Origin: an uncultured Candidatus Melainabacteria bacterium
GTDB taxonomy: Bacteria; Cyanobacteriota; Vampirovibrionia; Gastranaerophilales; Gastranaerophilaceae
DNA: 6,637 nt
Assembly (NCBI GenBank): GCA_934693215.1
Contig: CAKUVB010000099.1
Coordinates: 1 to 6,637, forward strand
Direction: 5' to 3'
Positions 1-5,308 of the stretch are shown piece by piece. The notes under the pieces were generated by a model that was not told the DNA's origin, made no database searches, and saw nothing but the letters and a program-made list of their open reading frames with translations. The translations under genes and the position numbers were made by a program. Within the stretch, counting starts at the first letter, position 1, and every line of letters begins with the position of its first letter.

Positions 1-769
1 TAATCTCCAACTAGAATACCCTGATAAAATTGTATCAAACAACTTAGAGGCTATTGGTGAAAAAGAACTTTATCAAAATTGGTTAAAAATACTTTCTAAC
101 AAAAATATCAAAATCAGTTATGGAAAAACAAAACAAGGTAAAGAACTTACTGAACTTGCTCTTAAAAATGCTCGCAACTTATTAGAAACCGCAAAATTAA
201 AAAAATTAACATCTATTAGAAACGATTTCAACGAAGTAGGTTCATACTTGATGGAGAAATTACATTTAAGAACGTTTCCAAACAGAATTGAATGTTACGA
301 TATTTCACATATTCAAGGTACAAACACTGTTGCATCAATGGTAGTTTTTGAAAACGGTCAACCTAAAAAATCAGAGTACAGAAAATTCAAAATAAAAACA
401 ACAGAAGGTAAACCTGATGATTTCTTGTCTATGAAAGAAGTTCTCTCCAGACGTTTAGCAAGAATGGGAGAACCCAAATGGGCTAAACCAAATCTTGTGA
501 TTATAGATGGAGGAAAAGGTCAATTATCATCAGTTATGGAAATTGTCGAAGAACTTGGTATGACAGATTTAGACTTTGTATCACTCGCAAAAAGAGAAGA
601 AGAAGTATTTTTACCTCATCAATCAAAACCTGTTAGAATCCCTATGGACTCAAACGCAATGTTTTTAATCCAACGCATTAGAGATGAAGCTCACCGATTT
701 GCAATAACTTATCATAGACAACTACGTTCAAAATCTGCAATCGAAACCCTAAACCTACCTAAGAATTAA
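1..769 (+). CDS. uvrC: Excinuclease ABC subunit C, C-terminal part (5' end outside window)
   Basis: UvrC is the nuclease of UvrABC nucleotide excision repair; it cuts on both sides of a lesion marked by UvrB. The reading frame is open from base 2 to the TAA at 767-769 (255 residues visible). The GIY-YIG nuclease and UvrB-binding domains would lie upstream of the window. The visible part is the RNase H-like 5'-incision domain. Its four E. coli catalytic positions (D399, D438, D466, H538) appear here as D100 in YDISH, D140 in KPDDF, D169 in IIDGGKGQL and H231 in DEAHRFAI. The protein ends at SAIETLNLPKN, which aligns with the residues just before the HhH motif in E. coli (SALETIEGVGPK). The C-terminal tandem helix-hairpin-helix domain of about 50-60 residues is therefore missing, and no other frame downstream restores it. 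The ATG at 248 is an internal Met, since homology runs well upstream of it. The last 11 bases overlap the convergent csaB-like gene. Family assignment is very secure. Confidence 0.96.
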   Translation, partial: NLQLEYPDKIVSNNLEAIGEKELYQNWLKILSNKNIKISYGKTKQGKELTELALKNARNLLETAKLKKLTSIRNDFNEVGSYLMEKLHLRTFPNRIECYDISHIQGTNTVASMVVFENGQPKKSEYRKFKIKTTEGKPDDFLSMKEVLSRRLARMGEPKWAKPNLVIIDGGKGQLSSVMEIVEELGMTDLDFVSLAKREEEVFLPHQSKPVRIPMDSNAMFLIQRIRDEAHRFAITYHRQLRSKSAIETLNLPKN

Positions 770-1778
770 TAAGTTCATCTATTCCAGTTTTTGTCCAATC
801 AAACTCTTGAGAATTTGCAAAATTCAGCAAATTAAAAGGAGAAAGTTTTTCCAAATCTTCAAATGCTTTTTTATAATCATTTTTCTTAGAATCCATAACA
901 AGATACGGAATATTCGCATTTTTAGCAAGAGTTTCAACTTTAGGATCATAAGATATTGCAAGAGTTTTTATACCATATTTTAGTCCAAGCAAACAGGCAT
1001 GGAATCTCATACCAATCAAATAATCGTATTCTGAAACTTTTTCAATAACTTCTTTATTCGTAAGATTTTTAATAATATTAGCATTTATTGTTGGATTTTT
1101 CTTTTTCAATTTATTCAAGAACACCTTAGAAATACCTTCATCTTCTGAATCTTGAAAGCATATTAATTCAATTTCTCTATCGCTAAATTTTAGAGCAACT
1201 TGCTTAATTATTTCATCAAATAATTCATCTGTTAATGATGCAAATTTTCTTAACTGAATACCTACTTTTCTAGTTTTTTTAGGTGTAGGTACATTCAAGT
1301 CAAAAATTGGATCACAAACAAGGTTTGACTCTATACCCCAACTTTTTAACAATTCTTGGCTTTTTTCATCTCTAACTGATATATACTTACATTTCTTTAA
1401 TGCAGATTTTACTATTAATTTACCCCAAAAGCCTTTAACAGGACCAATACCTTGAGCAAATATAACTACATCTTTTTTTAATGAAGCCATTATATTAATA
1501 AGTCCACAATAATAAAACAAGCTTTTATTACTTGTAACATTCTGTAAAAGACTTCCACCCCCAGATATTAACATATCAAACTTAGGTAATCGTTCTATGA
1601 TTAATTGAGGATTAAATGAATTTAAAGAATTTACATTATGAGTTCTTCCTGTTTTTTCAGGATTTGAGGACAAAACAGTAATATCATTACCTCTAAGGTG
1701 ATTTATTAACACTCCTAAAATCGCTTCATCACCAAAATTATCAAATCCATAATATCCTGAAATTAAAATCTTTTTCAT
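759..1778 (-). CDS. csaB: Polysaccharide pyruvyltransferase, CsaB-like
   Basis: This 339-residue cytoplasmic protein belongs to the polysaccharide pyruvyltransferase family. CsaB members transfer the enolpyruvyl group of phosphoenolpyruvate to a cell-wall polysaccharide as a ketal, which SLH-domain proteins then bind. Visible CsaB signatures are the N-terminal GYYGFDNFGDEAIL (residues 8-21), GGGSLLQNVTSNKSL (73-87), the FAQGIGPVKG loop (107-116), RDE (136-138), and the C-terminal MRFHACLLGLKYG segment followed by ISYDPKVE (257-282). The H260 position matches the family's conserved RxHA motif. There is no signal peptide or membrane segment. The start is supported by GGAG about 10 bases upstream, inside the end of the kinase gene; the gap to the kinase stop is 4 bases. 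It is the last gene of the leftward operon, and its 3' end overlaps the 3' end of uvrC by 11 bases. The acceptor glycan cannot be told from sequence. Family call is secure; the CsaB subfamily is likely. Confidence 0.9.
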   Translation of the reverse strand: MKKILISGYYGFDNFGDEAILGVLINHLRGNDITVLSSNPEKTGRTHNVNSLNSFNPQLIIERLPKFDMLISGGGSLLQNVTSNKSLFYYCGLINIMASLKKDVVIFAQGIGPVKGFWGKLIVKSALKKCKYISVRDEKSQELLKSWGIESNLVCDPIFDLNVPTPKKTRKVGIQLRKFASLTDELFDEIIKQVALKFSDREIELICFQDSEDEGISKVFLNKLKKKNPTINANIIKNLTNKEVIEKVSEYDYLIGMRFHACLLGLKYGIKTLAISYDPKVETLAKNANIPYLVMDSKKNDYKKAFEDLEKLSPFNLLNFANSQEFDWTKTGIDELINS

Positions 1779-1782
1779 TGAA

Positions 1783-2706
1783 TTATAACTCCATTACTTC
1801 TTCTTTTGTTGGAACATTCTTTAATGTAGTTTTACGTTCTATAAACATGCCAGCTTGTTTAGCTGCTATTTGAGCAGATTCAAGAGGAGAATAGCCATTA
1901 ATAATTGCGGATAAAAAACCACCATTAAACACATCACCTGCATTCATTGTATGCGAGGTTGGTTTTTCAATATAAAATTTACAAAATTCGGTTTTGCCAT
2001 TATTGTATATAAAATATCCATTCTCTGAAAAAGATTTAATAACTATGATTTTAACACCATAATCTGTAAAATATTTTACTATTTTTTCAACTGAAGTTAA
2101 CTCAAATAATGACTCTGCATCATTTTTTAAACTAAGGAATAAAACATCAATATTTTCTACTATTTCTTCAAGATATTCTTTTGTATCATAAGCAGTCATA
2201 AATGATGACGTATAATTAGGGTCATAAGCTGTCAAAATATCATTACTACGAGCCATTTCAAACACCTTTTTAACAAGTTCATTAGACTGTGTTGACAAAG
2301 ACTGAGTAATACCTGTCGTATAAACGGCTTGAGCAGATTTTATATAATCTGCATCAAAATCTTCAGGAGCAAGACAAGTACTCGCAACTTTTCGTCTATA
2401 CGTAATAAGTTCTTTTTTTATTGTATGTCCGCATAGATATAACCCGTTTTTTTCTTGGCATATCTTGATATGAGAGGTGTCGAGTCCTTGTTGTTTTAAA
2501 TCTTTTAAGATAATATCCTTAAAATAATCGTTACCAACAGAGCCAATTACACCCACTTGAGAGCCTAATTTTTGTGCAGCAACAGCTGAAGCTATAACAT
2601 CTCCACCAAAAGATAGATGAAAGTCCTCAGCCTCTTCAAAAGGTTTGTCTGTAGATAATTCAACTAAACACTCACCTATCGTGATTATATCAAGAGATTT
2701 TTCCAT
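1783..2706 (-). CDS. PfkB-family sugar kinase, probable 2-keto-3-deoxygluconate kinase
   Basis: This 307-residue ribokinase/PfkB-fold kinase probably phosphorylates a 2-keto-3-deoxy sugar acid (KDG or KDGal) with ATP. Supporting motifs are IGECLVEL near the N-terminus (10-17), GGDVIASAVAAQKLG (34-48, like the GGDxxN.A.xLARLG of KDG kinases), IGSVGND (54-60), YRRKVASTCLAPEDF (103-117, at the place of the KDG kinase Y.R..SA...L.PED segment), DPNY (162-165), and the C-terminal anion-hole/catalytic motif NAGDVFNGGF (255-264) with D258 as the probable catalytic base. Two positions are atypical: the usual Asn of GGDxxN is Ala39, and the DT preceding the GAGD-type motif reads HT (252-253). The start has AAGGA about 9 bases upstream and the ATG overlaps the aldolase stop as TAATG, suggesting translational coupling. 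The neighbouring aldolase is the main reason to favour KDG/KDGal over other PfkB substrates such as fructose or ribose. Confidence 0.82.
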   Translation of the reverse strand: MEKSLDIITIGECLVELSTDKPFEEAEDFHLSFGGDVIASAVAAQKLGSQVGVIGSVGNDYFKDIILKDLKQQGLDTSHIKICQEKNGLYLCGHTIKKELITYRRKVASTCLAPEDFDADYIKSAQAVYTTGITQSLSTQSNELVKKVFEMARSNDILTAYDPNYTSSFMTAYDTKEYLEEIVENIDVLFLSLKNDAESLFELTSVEKIVKYFTDYGVKIIVIKSFSENGYFIYNNGKTEFCKFYIEKPTSHTMNAGDVFNGGFLSAIINGYSPLESAQIAAKQAGMFIERKTTLKNVPTKEEVMEL

Positions 2707-3320
2707 TAAGATAATTCCTTGAGTTCACCTAATATATCTTTAGCTTTATTAGTAATATCATTTAGTGATAAAGTTTCATAAAAATCACGACCAACACCAA
2801 CTGCAACCGCACCACATTTGATATAATCTTTCACTTCTGAAAGTTTTATATTTCCCATTGGCATAAGATTTAAAAATGGCATCTGTCTTGTAAGTTCTTC
2901 AAAATATTGAACACCACCCATAGCCGTTACAGGATATAGCTTTATTAAAGGAATTCTAGACTTCCAAGCCGTATAAGCTTCGTTTGCAGTTGAAGTACCT
3001 GCAATAAACGGAACTCCAATATTTTTTGAAATTTTCACCATATTCATTTGAAATATCGGTGAAGAAAACAACTTTGCACCAGATTGACAAGCCTGACTTG
3101 CTTGAAGATTAGTAATAATACTACCTGCACAAACCACTGCTTTTTGAGAAACTTTTTCTATAACTTCGTACAAAGAAGGATTCTCAATATTTATTTCTAA
3201 AACTTTTATACCACCTTCTATAAGAGCATTTGCAATATCTTCAGCTTTTGAAGCATCTTTACATCTAATAATCGGGTATATCTTCTCTTCTGATATTAAT
3301 TTTATTAAATTCATACTCAT
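2706..3320 (-). CDS. KDPG/KDPGal aldolase family protein (Eda/DgoA-like)
   Basis: This 204-residue protein has the usual length of class I KDPG/KHG aldolases, which split 2-keto-3-deoxy-6-phosphogluconate (or the galactonate form) into pyruvate and glyceraldehyde-3-phosphate. The family pattern is clear: YPIIR (15-19), LEINIENP (41-48) with the general acid/base Glu42, CAGSI (64-68) in place of GAGTV, SSPIF (86-90), GTSTANEAYTAW (108-119, resembling DgoA), the Schiff-base Lys127 in IKLYP, and GVGRDFYE (175-182). Odd points are that E. coli Eda Arg49 aligns with Glu46 (DgoA has Asn there), and the phosphate-loop PTGG motif reads PMGN (154-157). The substrate may therefore differ from classical KDPG. 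The first ATG is preferred over the one two codons later because AAAGGA sits about 7 bases upstream. It is the first gene of the leftward operon, and its stop overlaps the kinase start. Confidence 0.85.
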   Translation of the reverse strand: MSMNLIKLISEEKIYPIIRCKDASKAEDIANALIEGGIKVLEINIENPSLYEVIEKVSQKAVVCAGSIITNLQASQACQSGAKLFSSPIFQMNMVKISKNIGVPFIAGTSTANEAYTAWKSRIPLIKLYPVTAMGGVQYFEELTRQMPFLNLMPMGNIKLSEVKDYIKCGAVAVGVGRDFYETLSLNDITNKAKDILGELKELS

Positions 3321-3325
3321 AACCT

Positions 3326-3370
3326 ATCCTTTTTATTAAATTTATTATATCATAAAAGAATAAAAAGGAT
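3326..3370. repeat. Perfect 12-bp inverted repeat in the divergent promoter gap
   Basis: ATCCTTTTTATT at 3326-3337 is exactly mirrored by AATAAAAAGGAT at 3359-3370, with 21 bases between the arms. The spacer holds the -10 box of the leftward operon. Each arm also contains the AAAAGGA ribosome-binding site of the gene it faces, so part of the symmetry is explained by two back-to-back Shine-Dalgarno sites. The full 12-bp match also includes AT-rich flanks and could serve as an operator for a dimeric regulator, but that is only a possibility. Confidence 0.5.
3344..3352 (-). promoter_or_regulatory. Extended -10 promoter of the aldolase-kinase-csaB operon
   Basis: Read on the minus strand this is TGATATAAT, a perfect sigma-70 type TATAAT box with the upstream TG of an extended -10. 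Transcription would begin near base 3337, giving a leader of about 17 bases that contains the AAAGGA ribosome site of the aldolase gene. No good -35 box is visible at 17-18 bases; the sequence there is TAATCC, which an extended -10 can tolerate. The plus-strand promoter of the cyclase must lie in the same 56-base gap or further left inside the aldolase gene. Only weak candidates (TATTAT at 3343-3348, TATCAT at 3348-3353) are seen, and they overlap this box. Confidence 0.55.
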
Positions 3371-3376
3371 TATTGT

Positions 3377-5308
3377 ATGAAATTTTTAAAGGGTCTAGTA
3401 CTATTTTTTTCTATAGTATTTTTTATGCTGATAGCATATTCAATATCAAACAACTTTTTTGAGCCAAAAGCGTTCAACTTTATGGTCAAAAATTTTACTG
3501 CGGTAAAAACAGGTAGCAGCGATATTGTAATCATTGTAATTGATGATAAATCTATAGGAAAATATAGATGGCCTTGGAAACGAAACTTATATTGCAAAGT
3601 ATTTAATTACCTAAACGAATATGCAAAGCCTAAAGTGATTGTAAACGACTCTATTTTTGCAACACCAGATACCGAAAATCCTAAATCTGATTTGGAATAC
3701 TTTAACTCAATAAGAAAAATTAATAATCTTGTTGTCGGATTTGATTTTTTACCAAATAAAACAAAAGTTAATAATAACAACTATGATTACAAATTTTATA
3801 AAAAATTTGGACTTGATATAAAAGATGATAGGAATTTTGGACAAGAACACTCTTATCAAACTCTTTTAGCTTTTCCTGAACCTTACTTTAATTCTATAAA
3901 AATGGTTGGTTCTGTAAAAAGTCCCGTTAGTCGTGACAGCTTTTTAAGAAGTATACCTTACGTTGTCTGCTACAAAGACAAACTCTATCCATCGTTATCT
4001 TTAAGAGCTTTTTCATACATAAATGATAATGAAGGATATATAGTTAGTGATAGCAATATTTATGGAAAAAAGTCCCACATAGTAATTCCGAGAACAAATG
4101 ATTTTTATGGAGTACATACGTTATTAAAATTCTATAAACGATACAATAATACAAACTATACCCACAAAACCTATTCAGCAATAGATATCATGGATTCTTA
4201 TGACCAGCTAAAAGCCGGAGAAACTCCTACTCTCAACCCTGCAGAATTTAGAGGTAAAATCGTTTATTTTGGTGCTAATGTAAAAGCTGCAGCAACCGGA
4301 CTTTCTGATATTCAAAGAACACCTATAAGCAACGAACATTCAGGGGTAGATATTCAAGCAACAGCATTAGACAATTTGATATCAAATGATTTTATGTATC
4401 AAGCTAAAGGGTGGCAAAACCTCTTTATTACAATATTTTTAATGATTACAGCTTATATATTAATTCGCAAATTTACTGTATTTGTATCTGCGACTCTCAT
4501 TTTTCTTATTACAATGACATATATCATATTGTGTAGTTATTCTTATTATAAGGGCTTTGCTCTAAGCATAATAACTCCAATATCGTTGGAATTTATAACA
4601 ATGGTATTTGCTTATTCTCATAGATTTATTCTGGAAGGCAAAAGTAAAGAAAAAATCAAGTCTGCAATGGGTAAATATATCTCAGAAGATATTATGAAAA
4701 GTGTTGTAAAAAACATTGACGAACTTAAACTAGGCGGGAAAAAAGCAAATGTTACAGTTTTATTTTCTGATATTAGAGGGTTTACCTCTATGAGTGAAAA
4801 GCTCTCAGCTGACGAGGTTTCAGTTATCTTAAACGAATATTTTACAGAAATGGAACCTATCGTAACTAAACACCATGGAGTTATTAACAAATTTATTGGT
4901 GATGCCGTTATGGTAATTTTTGGTGAACCAATAAAAGATGAACTACACCCAGTCAATGCAGTAAGATGTGCTCATGAAATGTTAGAAAAAGTAGATGAAC
5001 TTCAACAAAAATGGTTAAGCGAAGGTAAACCAAAAATAGAAATCGGAGTTGGAATAAATACAGGAGAAGCTTTCGTTGGTAACATCGGTTCTGAAAAAAG
5101 AATGGAATACACAGTTATTGGTGACACCGTAAACCTTGCAAGCAGAATCGAAAGCTATAATAAAATCTACAAAACCAATTTACTAATAAGCAGTTCTACA
5201 TACGCATGTGTAAAAAACATTGTTGATGTAATAAAAATTTCTAATGTAACAATTAGAGGTAAGGCAAAAAAAATGGATTTATATGAGGTTATAAGTCTAA
5301 TTGGATAG
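3377..5308 (+). CDS. CHASE2-domain class III adenylate cyclase (membrane)
   Basis: This 643-residue sensor cyclase should make cAMP from ATP in response to an extracytoplasmic signal. Order of parts: N-terminal membrane anchor (about 4-24), an extracytoplasmic CHASE2 domain (about 35-340) with the typical IVIIVIDDKSI...WPWKR start (50-69) and FRGKIVYFGA near its end (291-300), three closely spaced membrane segments (about 346-363, 367-388, 393-415), a short linker with the GKYIS motif (432-436), and a cytoplasmic cyclase domain (about 455-640). The catalytic site looks complete: metal-binding D465 in FSDIRGF and D509 in KFIGDAV, adenine-specifying K505 and T579 (Thr where mammalian enzymes have Asp), and transition-state N586 and R590 in TVNLASR. 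The Lys/Thr pair favours ATP over GTP. AAAGGA lies 7 bases before the ATG. The gene is transcribed divergently from the aldolase operon, and its last 8 bases overlap the proposed start of recG. The signal sensed is unknown. Confidence 0.94.
   Translation: MKFLKGLVLFFSIVFFMLIAYSISNNFFEPKAFNFMVKNFTAVKTGSSDIVIIVIDDKSIGKYRWPWKRNLYCKVFNYLNEYAKPKVIVNDSIFATPDTENPKSDLEYFNSIRKINNLVVGFDFLPNKTKVNNNNYDYKFYKKFGLDIKDDRNFGQEHSYQTLLAFPEPYFNSIKMVGSVKSPVSRDSFLRSIPYVVCYKDKLYPSLSLRAFSYINDNEGYIVSDSNIYGKKSHIVIPRTNDFYGVHTLLKFYKRYNNTNYTHKTYSAIDIMDSYDQLKAGETPTLNPAEFRGKIVYFGANVKAAATGLSDIQRTPISNEHSGVDIQATALDNLISNDFMYQAKGWQNLFITIFLMITAYILIRKFTVFVSATLIFLITMTYIILCSYSYYKGFALSIITPISLEFITMVFAYSHRFILEGKSKEKIKSAMGKYISEDIMKSVVKNIDELKLGGKKANVTVLFSDIRGFTSMSEKLSADEVSVILNEYFTEMEPIVTKHHGVINKFIGDAVMVIFGEPIKDELHPVNAVRCAHEMLEKVDELQQKWLSEGKPKIEIGVGINTGEAFVGNIGSEKRMEYTVIGDTVNLASRIESYNKIYKTNLLISSSTYACVKNIVDVIKISNVTIRGKAKKMDLYEVISLIG
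5284..5303 (+). promoter_or_regulatory. Ribosome site and TTG start codon of recG
   Basis: TGAGG at 5284-5288 lies 12 bases before a TTG at 5301-5303. An in-frame TAA at 5298-5300 stops any further extension of the recG frame, so this TTG is the most upstream start possible. It sits inside the last codons of the cyclase gene, giving an 8-base overlap and likely translational coupling. The next in-frame ATG is only at 5487, which would remove about 62 residues of sequence that resembles the cyanobacterial RecG N-terminus. Confidence 0.65.

Noticed and set aside
248..250. ATG as the start of a 173-residue protein
   Set aside because: The frame is open back to base 2 and the upstream residues match UvrC (the KISYGKTKQGKELTELALKNA region), so this is an internal Met of a gene truncated by the window edge.
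811..825. GAATTT-GCA-AAATTC hairpin as a uvrC terminator
   Set aside because: Only a 6-bp AT-rich stem with a 3-base loop, inside the csaB coding region, with no T-run following; too weak to call.
3370..3597. 75-residue minus-strand open frame
   Set aside because: It lies opposite the start of the cyclase gene, whose protein is clearly homologous to CHASE2 cyclases; no family features and no ribosome site were seen.
4618..4956. 112-residue minus-strand open frame
   Set aside because: It is antisense to the highly conserved cyclase catalytic domain and its Ser/Ile-rich composition is that of a shadow frame.
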